Below are positions 34,756-43,236 of a DNA stretch of 64,000 bases, one piece after another. Each line of letters starts with the position of its first letter. The stretch's first letter is position 1. The stretch comes from Cohnella herbarum (GTDB taxonomy: Bacteria; Bacillota; Bacilli; Paenibacillales; Paenibacillaceae), in the NCBI RefSeq assembly GCF_012849095.1, contig NZ_CP051680.1, forward strand, positions 930,001-994,000, in the 5' to 3' direction. The translations under genes and the position numbers were made by a program. The notes below the pieces were generated by a model, which saw only the letters and a program-made list of their open reading frames with translations, was not told where the DNA came from and did no database searches.

Positions 34756-34829
34756 CGTTTTTGGCCGGTACAATATGTTAATCCACCGGCTGCGAACGTT
34801 CACCCTGACATGGGGGGAGGGTCGCGGAT

Positions 34830-35429
34830 ATGATGACCGATTCCCAATTAATACGGGAAATTAAAGATGGCAACGTAGAATTGTATTCTACGCTTATGGG
34901 ACGATATCAGAAGAAGATTCTGTCTTTCGTCTACCATATGCTAAAGAGCGCCAAACTGGAAATATTGGCGGAGGACATGAGCTCGGAAACCTTTTACAAG
35001 GCTTATCGAAGTTTACATTCCTTTCGGGAAGTGGACGCATCCTTTTCTACCTGGCTATATACGATTGCACGTAATACGGTTCTAAGTGAATTGCGCAAGC
35101 AGAAAGCCGCACATATTTCACTTGACGACTCCACATACATACCAGCCGCCCCTCCAGAAGAGGCACCCGAGCAGCGTTTGCTGCGCAACGAGAAGGTTTC
35201 CATGGTTCGTGACGCCATCAACAGCTTACCCGAGAAACAGCGATCTGCGCTTATTCTGAGGGAATACGATGGGATGGACTATCAGGAAATCGCCAACATT
35301 TTAGGACAGACGGTCAGTTCCGTCAAATCGTTGCTATTCCGGGCCAGGGCCAGTGTGAAGACACAGTTGGAATCGTACTTTACAGAACCGGCCATGATGA
35401 AGGAGTACGAGGAGATGAAGCTGCGATGA
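34830..35429 (+). CDS. ECF-type RNA polymerase sigma factor
   Basis: Group IV sigma factor, 199 aa. Region 2 spans about residues 20-90 (ILAEDMSSETFYKAYRSLHSF, FSTWLYTIARN) and region 4 residues 130-185 (INSLPEKQRSALILREYDGMDYQEIANILG with HTH, then VKSLLFRAR). An anti-sigma gene overlaps by 4 bp, the usual arrangement. ATG 34830 follows GGGGGGAGGG. It occupies the place of aroE relative to B. subtilis. Its regulon is unknown; it resembles SigW/SigE-like ECFs only in general. Confidence 0.92.
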   Translation: MMTDSQLIREIKDGNVELYSTLMGRYQKKILSFVYHMLKSAKLEILAEDMSSETFYKAYRSLHSFREVDASFSTWLYTIARNTVLSELRKQKAAHISLDDSTYIPAAPPEEAPEQRLLRNEKVSMVRDAINSLPEKQRSALILREYDGMDYQEIANILGQTVSSVKSLLFRARASVKTQLESYFTEPAMMKEYEEMKLR

Positions 35430-36016
35430 AGTGCGAAGAAGCCGGAGAATGGTTTGGGATTTATCGTGATTTGCCCGAGGATTCCGCCGAGAGACTCGCC
35501 GTCGATCTGCATGTTCATGAATGTAAAGAATGCGCGGAAGAATTCAGCATTTGGGAAGAAAGCGCGTTATTGATTCAAGAGCTGCCGAATAGCGACGTAC
35601 AGGATGACGAGGTCGTAACGACGGCTTGGTTGAATCAGAACGTCATGAATCGGATTTACGCCGAACAGAAATGGTATATGCCGACGCTCCGTCGGACGTA
35701 TTCGTTTTCGTTCGGTTTTAGAAGGAAGGTCGCTGGCGTACTAGCGGCTATGTTTGCCTTATTTATCTGCGGATTTTTATATACCGCGTTCGGTCAATTC
35801 GGAGGTCCGGGCAGCGACGCTTCGGGGGCTAATGCTTTTGCGGTTAAATATCAGAACGGGGACGGCGCTCACCTCGACATTCCCGTTGCCAGCTTGAGCG
35901 ATCCGATCATGTTGAACGTCTCTCCGGCAATGCCAGAATATTGGGTTGCCCTATCCATTATCGGGATGATTATGACGCTTCTGATCCTGAACTGGTTTTC
36001 GCGGGTTCGCTCATGA
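35426..36016 (+). CDS. Membrane anti-sigma factor with zinc-finger-like N-terminus
   Basis: A 196-aa protein with an N-terminal HxxxCxxC motif (HVHECKECAEEF, about residues 29-40) of ZAS-type anti-sigma factors, then a transmembrane helix (GVLAAMFALFICGFLYTAF) and a second hydrophobic helix near the C-terminus (ALSIIGMIMTLLILNWF). It should hold the upstream ECF sigma at the membrane until a signal triggers release. It overlaps both neighbours by 4 bp. Confidence 0.85.
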   Translation: MKCEEAGEWFGIYRDLPEDSAERLAVDLHVHECKECAEEFSIWEESALLIQELPNSDVQDDEVVTTAWLNQNVMNRIYAEQKWYMPTLRRTYSFSFGFRRKVAGVLAAMFALFICGFLYTAFGQFGGPGSDASGANAFAVKYQNGDGAHLDIPVASLSDPIMLNVSPAMPEYWVALSIIGMIMTLLILNWFSRVRS

Positions 36017-36621
36017 AGAGAGAGACTCGGATCGGCTGGGTGCGACACGGGATCACGGAATGGAATCAACGGGGCATCATTCAAGGCGTGACCGATATTC
36101 CGCTCAGCGAAGAAGGGTTAACTCAGGCTCGCCTGCTGGCAGAGCGTTTGAGCAACGAAGGCGGACAGTGGGATGGCATCTACTGCAGCGATCTTCAACG
36201 CGCATGGAAGACGGCGGAAATCTTATCCGAGCGATTGGGAATTCCTCTGCGGACGGACATCCGTTTAAGAGAACGGTCCTTCGGGGCCGCGGAAGGAACG
36301 ACCGAAGCGGAACGGTTGGCCAGGTGGGGCAAGGATTGGCGCCAGCTAGTGCCGGATCAAGAAAGCGACGAGATTATTCGCGCTCGCGGCCATGAGTTCG
36401 TCGACGAACTCATTGAGAAACACCCGGGAGAAGCTTGGCTTATCGTAACGCATGGAAGCTTCCTCGCCAGAATGCTTCAATCGTTATGTCGCGATCTCCA
36501 AGATTCGCATCTGAGGAACATGTCGTTAACGATACTTGAACGTCAACCCGAGGGCTGGAAATCGCTGCTCCACAATTGCACGTTGCATCTATCGGATGCG
36601 GAAATCAAAACGACGAAGTAA
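36013..36621 (+). CDS. Histidine phosphatase family protein (PhoE/GpmB-like)
   Basis: Broad-specificity phosphatase or phosphoglycerate mutase-like enzyme, 202 aa. The phospho-histidine motif VRHGITEWN (RHG at residues 11-13), LRERSFGAAEG, and the second catalytic His in LIVTHGSF are visible. ATG 36013 overlaps the anti-sigma stop codon. Substrate cannot be inferred; coupling to the sigma/anti-sigma pair suggests co-regulation. Confidence 0.88.
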   Translation: MKRETRIGWVRHGITEWNQRGIIQGVTDIPLSEEGLTQARLLAERLSNEGGQWDGIYCSDLQRAWKTAEILSERLGIPLRTDIRLRERSFGAAEGTTEAERLARWGKDWRQLVPDQESDEIIRARGHEFVDELIEKHPGEAWLIVTHGSFLARMLQSLCRDLQDSHLRNMSLTILERQPEGWKSLLHNCTLHLSDAEIKTTK

Positions 36622-36626
36622 CAAAT

Positions 36627-36650
36627 CCGGTCATTCGACCGGGTTTTTTG
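36627..36650 (+). terminator. Terminator after the histidine phosphatase gene
   Basis: CCGGTC-ATTC-GACCGG hairpin followed by GTTTTTTG. Confidence 0.88.
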
Positions 36651-36757
36651 CGTTTTCTGGATGTTGCGTTCAGCGGCTTTTCGGTATGTTGACGTTTAAG
36701 ACAGGATTCTCGCGCCCATACTGTACAGTAAATCCTCCACAAAAGCGGGGAATGCCG

Positions 36758-37972
36758 ATGAATTTGGCCGATATGCTTGTATATGCGGATATTTCCGAAT
36801 TGACAACGATCGCCGAAACGTACGACTGTACTTGCAGCAGCCATTCCAAGAACGAGTTGATCCAATCGATTCTGGCGACCGTTCAAAGGCGTGACGTCAT
36901 GGAGTCTAGAGTCGGCGAGATGATGGGGAACGACTTGAGGTTCTTAAACTCGTTAATCTTCGAAGACAGAACGGCTTATAGCTTGGAAGAGTTAAAGGCT
37001 AGAGCGCTGAGCGGAGATTCCAAGACGATCGAAGCAAAGCCGCCGGAAGATCCCGCGCTTGCGGCGCCGGCAAGCGGAAGTCGTTCCCGTAAAAAGAAAA
37101 ACGCCGCTCCAAAGCCGCCTCCCGGTCCAGATGAAACGGCGCGGCATTCCATTTCGAGATTCAAGAAGTTCGGTTGGTTGTTCAACGGATTCTCCCAGCA
37201 AACGCGTTTGTTGTATCAAGTACCGGAAGACGTAAAGTTGAGGCTGCGGGAAGTGCTGGAGAAGAGATATCGCTCCTCGTTGATTATCGTGGAAGAACCG
37301 CCGGTATATAGAGACGAGAGAAGCCTGTTCATGGAAGACATCGTACATTTTTTACGGTATGTAAGAGATAACGACGTCCCGTTAACTTCGGAAAGCGTCA
37401 TGTACAAGAGGCAGATTACGCAGGTGCTGGAAAACCTCTCCGTTCATGAGGAAATGCCTACCCGGGCTGGCTGGCGGTTCGGTTACGGCCGTAAGTTTCG
37501 CGATTATCCGGATCGATTTTCTCTATTGTACGATTTCGTGTATTACGAAGGGTACATCGTCGAAGAACCGGAGCGCTTAACGCTAACTGAGAGCGGTCGC
37601 AATATCGCGGATGGCTTCACTCATCCCGATCCGACCAAGCTATATCGATTTTGGCTTCGCCTGTACAAAGCGGCGGTCCCGAATCTGCCTACCCTGACGC
37701 AATGGATCATGCGATTGTCGGCCGAGTGGGTAACGGTGGAGTCCATTTTCGAAATTTTGCAGCCTTTGGTCCGATCCTATTATTACGATACGCAAAAAGA
37801 CGTTTTGGAGCGACGCGTGCTTGCCATGCTAATGCATCTAGGTATCGTTCGTTGGGGGGAAACGTCCGAGGGAGCAAGCGTGGTAAGGATTACCCCGCAA
37901 GGCAAATTGCTCGTTTCCGGAAATGCGTTGGCCTTCGAAGATACGTTGCATCTGGGCAAACCGCAAATTTAA
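36758..37972 (+). CDS. Conserved protein of unknown function, 404 aa
   Basis: A large soluble protein, not recognised as a named family. It opens MNLADMLVYADISELTTIAETYDC with a SAP-like helix pair (KNELIQSILATV), has a basic Ala/Pro/Lys linker near residues 95-125 (SRSRKKKNAAPKPPPGP) and a C-terminal half of helices and strands with winged-helix character (RRVLAMLMHLGIVRWGE). A nucleic-acid role is possible but unproven. ATG 36758 is chosen, 7 nt after GCGGGG; ATG 36752 is too close. Confidence 0.65.
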   Translation: MNLADMLVYADISELTTIAETYDCTCSSHSKNELIQSILATVQRRDVMESRVGEMMGNDLRFLNSLIFEDRTAYSLEELKARALSGDSKTIEAKPPEDPALAAPASGSRSRKKKNAAPKPPPGPDETARHSISRFKKFGWLFNGFSQQTRLLYQVPEDVKLRLREVLEKRYRSSLIIVEEPPVYRDERSLFMEDIVHFLRYVRDNDVPLTSESVMYKRQITQVLENLSVHEEMPTRAGWRFGYGRKFRDYPDRFSLLYDFVYYEGYIVEEPERLTLTESGRNIADGFTHPDPTKLYRFWLRLYKAAVPNLPTLTQWIMRLSAEWVTVESIFEILQPLVRSYYYDTQKDVLERRVLAMLMHLGIVRWGETSEGASVVRITPQGKLLVSGNALAFEDTLHLGKPQI

Positions 37973-38093
37973 ACGGTATAAAGCGGATAGGCAAAAATAC
38001 ATTGATCGGCATAGGGGCTATCGTCTTGAACGAGGCTGTCATCGATGAATATGCTTAAATAGGAACCTAACGCCGGATTCGGAGGTGCAACGA

Positions 38094-38276
38094 ATGGACA
38101 ACATGAAAGTCGCCTATGAGACGATGCTGGGATTGGCGGCAGAAATGGTCCTGGACGAAGCGCTGCGCAATTACCGGACAGAGAAAATATATCATGCGAT
38201 CGATGATGCGCTTGCGCAAGGAGACGTGGAATCGTTTCGGCGTTTGACCGATGAATTGAAGACGATCCAGAGTTAG
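38094..38276 (+). CDS. IDEAL-domain small protein
   Basis: A 60-aa helical protein whose core MVLDEALRNYRTEKIYHAID matches the IDEAL domain, named for its conserved sequence and found in Firmicutes, for example at the end of B. subtilis YpiB. Here the domain stands alone, in the position of ypiB before ypiF. ATG 38094 follows GGAGGTG by 6-8 nt. The function of the domain is unsettled; in ComK and others it mediates protein contacts. Confidence 0.8.
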   Translation: MDNMKVAYETMLGLAAEMVLDEALRNYRTEKIYHAIDDALAQGDVESFRRLTDELKTIQS

Positions 38277-38313
38277 CCGGATACGATCGATTAATATCGG
38301 TTTACTACGGATG

Positions 38314-38341
38314 AACCCGGCCAATCTTTGGCCGGGTTTTT
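38314..38341 (+). terminator. Terminator after the IDEAL-domain gene
   Basis: AACCCGGCC-AATCTTT-GGCCGGGTT: perfect 9-bp stem, followed by TTTG. Confidence 0.85.
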
Positions 38342-38479
38342 GCGTCCGATCGTAAGCGCTGTTACTGCGGCCGTGAAAAGACGCTTTAATTGTTGAGGGA
38401 TTTGGAGTACGATTAAACAGCGGCAAGCATTGCTTACATAACGTAATGGCTTAATGGAATCAAGGAGTGAACAGTAAAC

Positions 38480-38902
38480 ATGAAATTCAGTGAAATCGAT
38501 GCGGATAGCTGGCCGGATCTGCAACCTTACTTGGACACTTGTCTGATTCCTTTGTCCGGACTCAAAGGAGGAGAAGCGCCCTGGGAGGCTACGGAGAAGG
38601 TTGCTCGAGCCGGGCAATGGTTATCCCCGTTGGAGCAAGCGTTCCGTGGACGAACGGTGACGATGCCGGCATTCCACTACGACGAAGAGGGTTCGGCGCA
38701 ATCGGATTCGATTAATCGACTGATTGCGGGATGGAAGAAACTCGGGTTTCGTTACGTGATCGTCGTAAGCGGCCAAGCGTTGGAGGCAGGGGATCAACTT
38801 CAGGCCGACTTGATCATTCAACCGCTTGACGGAGAGGACGAGCCGGATACGGGCCGGATAAGTAAAGCCGTCGCTGAACTGTGGCGCGGGGTTTCGGGGT
38901 AG
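38480..38902 (+). CDS. ypiF: DUF2487 protein (YpiF-like)
   Basis: A 140-aa cytosolic protein beginning MKFSEIDADSWPDLQPYLDTCLIPLSG, matching DUF2487, the family of B. subtilis YpiF, which also lies just before qcrA. Function unknown. There is a Rossmann-like strand-helix pattern (FRYVIVVSGQALEAG) but no catalytic motif. ATG 38480 follows AAGGAGTG. It has a terminator upstream and an independent promoter for qcrA downstream. Confidence 0.85.
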   Translation: MKFSEIDADSWPDLQPYLDTCLIPLSGLKGGEAPWEATEKVARAGQWLSPLEQAFRGRTVTMPAFHYDEEGSAQSDSINRLIAGWKKLGFRYVIVVSGQALEAGDQLQADLIIQPLDGEDEPDTGRISKAVAELWRGVSG

Positions 38903-39058
38903 CGATGACGGCAATAACGTGAAAATCGCTTCATTTAACGCATAAGGTTGGCTATCCGGAGTAAACAATAGGCAGACACGCCCACGGTGAAATGTGACAA
39001 TTTGAGAACATTTTAGTGGTGTGATTCCCGTCGGCGAACGAAAGTCCCGCCCCTATTC

Positions 39059-39087
39059 TTGACGCTCCATAGCGCGTGGGCTATTAT
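39059..39087 (+). promoter_or_regulatory. Sigma-A promoter of qcrABC
   Basis: TTGACG (39059-39064), a 17-bp spacer and TATTAT (39082-39087), 75 bp before qcrA. An imperfect inverted repeat AAATGT...ACATTT lies at 38992-39014 and could be an operator. Confidence 0.65.
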
Positions 39088-39161
39088 AGTTATGTCCTTG
39101 TGAACAAAATGTTAAAGTCCGTACCGGACGCGAGATTGATGTGGCAAAGGGGGTAGAACGA

Positions 39162-39695
39162 ATGGACCACAATAAGCAGCAAGAAACCACGCACAAACCG
39201 GCGAAGCGCAAAGAAATGTCAAGACGTCAATTTCTAGCGTATACGCTTGGCGGAGCAACAGCCTTCATGGCCGGCGGGGCCATTTTACCGATGATCCGCT
39301 TTGCCGTAGATCCTATATTGCAGAAGAAAGAAAAAGCAGGATTCGTCAAAGTCATCGAGGAAAGCAAAGTAACGAAGGAACCTACCGAGGTGAAATTCAA
39401 AATTCACCAGGTGGACGGTTGGTACGAAAGCGATCCGAAGCTTGCCGCTTGGATCACGAAAGGCGACGATGGCACAGTGTACGCGCTGTCACCCGTATGT
39501 AAGCACTTGGGCTGCATGGTGAGCTGGGGCGGCGAAGAAGCGCCAAACGAGTACCACTGTCCGTGCCACGGGGCGCGTTACACGAAAGACGGCAAACAAC
39601 TTAAAGTTGCGCCGAAGCCGTTAGACGAGTACGAAGTCAGAACGGAAAACGGTTGGGTATATCTCGGACCTATAGCACCGAATAGTCGCGTTTAG
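39162..39695 (+). CDS. qcrA: Menaquinol:cytochrome c reductase Rieske subunit
   Basis: Rieske [2Fe-2S] subunit of the bc complex. After a basic twin-Arg-like MSRRQFLAYTLGG start and one transmembrane helix comes the soluble domain with cluster ligands CKHLGC and CPCHG. 177 aa from ATG 39162, 8 nt after AAAGGGGG; the in-frame GTG at 39141 overlaps that site. First gene of qcrABC, using the menaquinol whose synthesis genes lie 20 kb upstream. Confidence 0.95.
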   Translation: MDHNKQQETTHKPAKRKEMSRRQFLAYTLGGATAFMAGGAILPMIRFAVDPILQKKEKAGFVKVIEESKVTKEPTEVKFKIHQVDGWYESDPKLAAWITKGDDGTVYALSPVCKHLGCMVSWGGEEAPNEYHCPCHGARYTKDGKQLKVAPKPLDEYEVRTENGWVYLGPIAPNSRV

Positions 39696-39714
39696 AAGGA
39701 GGGCGTCTCGTCCC

Positions 39715-40386
39715 ATGTTCAAAAACATGTACAATTGGATCGACGAACGTCTAGATATTACGCCGATGTGGAGAGATATCGCGGATCACGAGGTGCCTGA
39801 GCACGTTAACCCCGCGCATCACTTCTCCGCTTTCGTTTATTGTTTCGGCGGATTGACGTTCTTCATCACCGTCATTCAAATCCTCTCGGGGATGTTCTTG
39901 ACGATGTATTACGTCCCGGATATCATCAACGCCTACTACAGCGTTGACTACCTGCAGCATCAAGTCGCTTTCGGCGCGATCGTGCGGGGGATGCATCACT
40001 GGGGAGCAAGTCTTGTTATCGTAATGATGTTCCTACATACTCTGCGCGTATTCTTCACCGGCTCCTACAAAGCGCCTCGTGAAATGAACTGGGTAGTCGG
40101 AATGTTGATTTTCTTCGTCATGTTGGGCCTTGGATTCACGGGTTACCTGCTTCCATGGGATAACAAAGCGTATTACGCGACGAAGGTTGGTCTTGAAATT
40201 GCGGGAGCCGTGCCTTTCTTAGGCGAGTATATTAAGGAGCTTATGAACGGCGGCACGATCGTCGGCGCCCAAACGCTGACCCGTTTCTTCGCAATCCACG
40301 TGTTCTTCTTGCCTGGAGCTTTGTTGGCATTGCTTGCAGGACACTTCTTTATGATTCGAAAACAGGGCATTTCCGGGCCGCTGTAA
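39715..40386 (+). CDS. qcrB: Menaquinol:cytochrome c reductase cytochrome b subunit
   Basis: Cytochrome b6-type subunit, 223 aa, four transmembrane helices. Heme-ligand histidines lie in GMHHWGASL, FLHTLRVF and AIHVFFLPG...AGHFF. Cys43 (in FVYCFGG) is at the same number as the cysteine known to bind an extra heme covalently in B. subtilis QcrB. The b6-like split from subunit IV is typical of Firmicutes. GAAGGAGGG precedes the start. Confidence 0.96.
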   Translation: MFKNMYNWIDERLDITPMWRDIADHEVPEHVNPAHHFSAFVYCFGGLTFFITVIQILSGMFLTMYYVPDIINAYYSVDYLQHQVAFGAIVRGMHHWGASLVIVMMFLHTLRVFFTGSYKAPREMNWVVGMLIFFVMLGLGFTGYLLPWDNKAYYATKVGLEIAGAVPFLGEYIKELMNGGTIVGAQTLTRFFAIHVFFLPGALLALLAGHFFMIRKQGISGPL

Positions 40387-40405
40387 GAGAGGGGAGTGAC
40401 TAGCG

Positions 40406-41281
40406 ATGGCACATAAACATGATCCAAATGAAAAAATTCTATATGTCGGTGATTCGCGTATTCGCAAACGCGATTACTCCAATGTGACGCCTCCGGACTA
40501 CACTGCTTTTCCGGGTAAATCGGAAGTTTTCATTCCGAACTTCCTGCTCAAGGAGTGGATGGTCGGCGTAGTCGCACTGGTCGGATTCTTGACTCTGGTC
40601 ATTGCGGAACCGGCTCCGCTCGGCTATCCGGCGGATCCGCTGAACAGCGCGTTCATCCCGATGCCGGACTGGTACTTCCTGTTCCTGTATCAATTATTGA
40701 AATATCCTTACGCATCGGGAGATTTTATCGTCCTTGGCGTACTCGGCTTATCCGGTATACCTTTTATCGCTTTGTTGCTGGCTCCGTTCTTGGATACGGG
40801 CAAAGAGCGTCGCTTCTATCGTCGTCCGATCGCTTCGTCGCTGATGATCGTTTCATTGGTGGCTGTCACTTACCTGACTTGGGTTTCGTGGGATCACTAC
40901 CAGCACGAGTTGGAAGCAACCGGTACGGTACCGGAGCACATCGAACGCGAGATTAAAGCGGAAGAAGCCGTTGAGAAGGGCTTGCCTCGTCCGATACCGG
41001 GCAAGGAGAAAATCCCTGCGATGGTAGCCGCCGATGATCCGGCGTTCACGGATACGATGACGCAAGCGGCTTGTATCGCTTGTCACGGCGCCGAGCTTGA
41101 AGGCGGGAACGGTCCTGCCTTGAGAGGGATCGGAGACACGCTGAGCAAAGAAGAGCTCGTTGAGATCGTTACGAACGGTAAAGGCGATATGATGCCTGCG
41201 TTCAAAGCGGATTTGACGGCCGAACAAATCGATCAAATCGCGACTTGGCTTTCCAAGCAAAAAGCAGAGGCGGCGGAGTAA
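40406..41281 (+). CDS. qcrC: Menaquinol:cytochrome c reductase subunit IV fused to cytochrome c
   Basis: Fusion typical of Firmicutes: an N-terminal subunit IV-like part with PMPDWYFLFLYQLLKYP and about three membrane helices, then a C-terminal cytochrome c domain with heme motif CIACHG near residue 225 and an axial Met in MMPAFKADL. 291 aa. It delivers electrons from menaquinol to cytochrome c oxidase. The next gene is behind a terminator. Confidence 0.96.
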   Translation: MAHKHDPNEKILYVGDSRIRKRDYSNVTPPDYTAFPGKSEVFIPNFLLKEWMVGVVALVGFLTLVIAEPAPLGYPADPLNSAFIPMPDWYFLFLYQLLKYPYASGDFIVLGVLGLSGIPFIALLLAPFLDTGKERRFYRRPIASSLMIVSLVAVTYLTWVSWDHYQHELEATGTVPEHIEREIKAEEAVEKGLPRPIPGKEKIPAMVAADDPAFTDTMTQAACIACHGAELEGGNGPALRGIGDTLSKEELVEIVTNGKGDMMPAFKADLTAEQIDQIATWLSKQKAEAAE

Positions 41282-41297
41282 TCTTCGCACTGCTCTA

Positions 41298-41327
41298 AAC
41301 CTGACCGTAATTGGTCAGGTTTTTTTA
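41298..41327 (+). terminator. Terminator after qcrC
   Basis: AACCTGACC-GTAATT-GGTCAGGTT hairpin with seven Ts. Confidence 0.92.
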
Positions 41328-41358
41328 ATAAGTTGGCGACTTGGAGAGGAGTAGTCTG

Positions 41359-42021
41359 ATGAGTTGGCTGAAATGGCTGATTTCTCGTAGTATATTGCTG
41401 CATCCCACGACTTTACTGATCCTTATGCTGATCTACGTTCCGGGAACGATATACGGTTACTATTGGTACAAAGATCAGTTGGCCGCGACATGGAACGAGC
41501 AGCCGCATTGGCAAATCCCGTTCGTGCCCGATAGCCCGACCGCTTCTCTTTTTTTCGCGCTCGCCGTTCTTTGGTTGTGGATTTCTCCGAACCGATCGCG
41601 GATAGCATGGGTGAACGGAGTCCGCGGCGTCATCGAGACGCTAGGAGTCGTAACGTCCGTCAAGTACGGCATATGGGCGACTGCAATCATCTTCGCAGGA
41701 CAAGCGCAAGGAGCATCCTCGCAATGGGAGGATTGGATGTTAATCATCGGACATACGGCCATGGCGGTAACGGCGCTGCTCTATGCGCGCTTCTTTACTT
41801 TCGGAGGCATCGCCCTGCTCGCGGCGGCAGCCTGGACGTTCTTGAACGATACGGTAGATTATACGTACGACGTGTTCCCGTATCTGCCAAGGCAATTGTA
41901 CGACGATATCTTCTACGTTGGCTTATTTACTTTCTTATTAACGGCACTCAGCGTCTTAGCCACGGCGATAGCGAAGTTTGTTTTCGCGGAGGAGAAGATC
42001 GCCTCGGACAAGTCGTTCTAA
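41359..42021 (+). CDS. ypjA: DUF1405 membrane protein (YpjA)
   Basis: A 220-aa integral membrane protein with about six hydrophobic helices, matching DUF1405 and lying between qcrC and ypjB as in B. subtilis ypjA. Function unknown. The stretch MLIYVPGTIYGYYWY and a cytosolic Asn/Arg loop (SPNRSRIAW) are typical. ATG 41359 follows GAGAGGAG. The 3' end runs into a strong hairpin that overlaps the ypjB start. Confidence 0.85.
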   Translation: MSWLKWLISRSILLHPTTLLILMLIYVPGTIYGYYWYKDQLAATWNEQPHWQIPFVPDSPTASLFFALAVLWLWISPNRSRIAWVNGVRGVIETLGVVTSVKYGIWATAIIFAGQAQGASSQWEDWMLIIGHTAMAVTALLYARFFTFGGIALLAAAAWTFLNDTVDYTYDVFPYLPRQLYDDIFYVGLFTFLLTALSVLATAIAKFVFAEEKIASDKSF

Positions 42022-42025
42022 ACGC

Positions 42026-42073
42026 GGACATCCTCTCATATCCATGGGGTAAGGAGGGGATGTCCGTGTTTTT
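42026..42073 (+). terminator. Hairpin that ends ypjA and masks the ypjB ribosome site
   Basis: GGACATCCTCTC (42026-42037) pairs with GGAGGGGATGTCC (42054-42065): 12 bp with one wobble. The 3' arm contains most of AAGGAGG (42051-42057), the ypjB ribosome site, and TTTTT follows 3 nt after the stem. It could act as a terminator or as a translational block. Confidence 0.7.
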
Positions 42074-43058
42074 GTTTAAAATAGGAGTGCGGCGGCGCGG
42101 TTGGGTGTCGTTAATACTGGTAAGTACGCTTTGTTCGCTAGGCTTGCTTATCGTTGCCCCTTCGATCGCGAGAGGGCAGATTTCCGTAGATAACGGCCAA
42201 GCCGATCCTGGTAACCGCCTATCCGCTGGCGATTCGGCTACCCGCATCGCATATGAAAGATTTTTAACGTCGACGGAAACCTTATACGAAGAAATCAATG
42301 AAAGCAAGCTTGAACATGCGCGAGCCAGCCTGAACGAACTGGAGCAACAGTTCCGCGGCTTGCCACTGAAGCAAATCGCGACTGCCGAAGGCATACTGGC
42401 TCTAGCCCATAATATAACCGAGCTGAAGAGAACGGCTTCCGCTATGGAACCGGATCAACGGAAATGGAAATCGGCTGCCGCTTCGCTGAGACTAGCCGCC
42501 GACGCCATAGTTCATTCCGAGAAACCTTTGTGGCACCGCTACAGGAAAATTTTACGGGACGATTTGGTCAGACTCGGCGATTCTTTGCCTCGCGAGACGG
42601 CGGTCGCGGGTCTTGCTTCACGAACGTCGCTGCTCGCTTTCGAACAACTAAAGCAGCATTACGATCTCATTCGTACGTCGGCGATCCTTCAAACCGAACC
42701 TTGGAAAGTCGAACGGAGCGACTCGGTAATCCGTTATGCTTTACGCGTCTACCGCGCGGAATCTCCTTCTGCCGAACTGTTATTGGGTACGATCCCGCCG
42801 CTGCAGGAGGCGCTGGACGGTTTGTTCCCGGAAGATGACGCGGCTTCGACCGCTCTCGTGCCTCCCGTCGGAATGACTCCGCCATCATGGGGCTGGTCGG
42901 CGATGATGGGGACTTTTATCGTGACAATTCTCACTTGGGTCGGGTGGAGAAGATATAAAGTCGAAGAGTTTACGGGAAGAAGTCAAGGCCGAGGTTCATC
43001 GCGAACGATCGAATCCGAAGACGCGGCGCAACGATGGCTCAAGAAATGGAAGAAATAG
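42066..43058 (+). CDS. ypjB: Sporulation protein YpjB
   Basis: A 330-aa protein with an N-terminal signal or anchor (WVSLILVSTLCSLGLLIVA), a long helical extracytoplasmic region (repeated ELEQQ, AEGILALAHNITELK) and a C-terminal transmembrane helix (MMGTFIVTILTWVGW). This equals the layout of YpjB, a sporulation-linked protein of unknown mechanism beside ypjA. I prefer GTG 42066, 8 nt after AAGGAGG; ATG 42060 is only 2 nt from it. The coding frame stays open far upstream, but that part has no ribosome site. Confidence 0.8.
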   Translation: MFLFKIGVRRRGWVSLILVSTLCSLGLLIVAPSIARGQISVDNGQADPGNRLSAGDSATRIAYERFLTSTETLYEEINESKLEHARASLNELEQQFRGLPLKQIATAEGILALAHNITELKRTASAMEPDQRKWKSAAASLRLAADAIVHSEKPLWHRYRKILRDDLVRLGDSLPRETAVAGLASRTSLLAFEQLKQHYDLIRTSAILQTEPWKVERSDSVIRYALRVYRAESPSAELLLGTIPPLQEALDGLFPEDDAASTALVPPVGMTPPSWGWSAMMGTFIVTILTWVGWRRYKVEEFTGRSQGRGSSRTIESEDAAQRWLKKWKK

Positions 43059-43097
43059 AGCGTTTAGAGTAATCGTTAGTAATCTGTGTACTTAAGG

Positions 43098-43134
43098 AAG
43101 CCCTCCGGTCATGATGACGGATGCGGCTTTTTTA
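43098..43134 (+). terminator. Terminator after ypjB
   Basis: AAGCC/GGCTT outer pairs and TCCGGTCAT/ATGACGGA inner pairs (one bulge), then TTTTTTATTT. Confidence 0.75.
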
Positions 43135-43236
43135 TTTGGCATACGGCAAATGGGTCGATTCTTGTAAAAATGCATTTGTTTTCGCAAACGTCTTACGCTA
43201 ACATAGGAGAGAAACCTTCATGAAAGGAAACGAAAC

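Noticed and set aside
41571..42059. Long upstream extension of the ypjB frame
   Set aside because: It lies wholly within ypjA in another frame and has no ribosome site; the real start is near 42060-42066.
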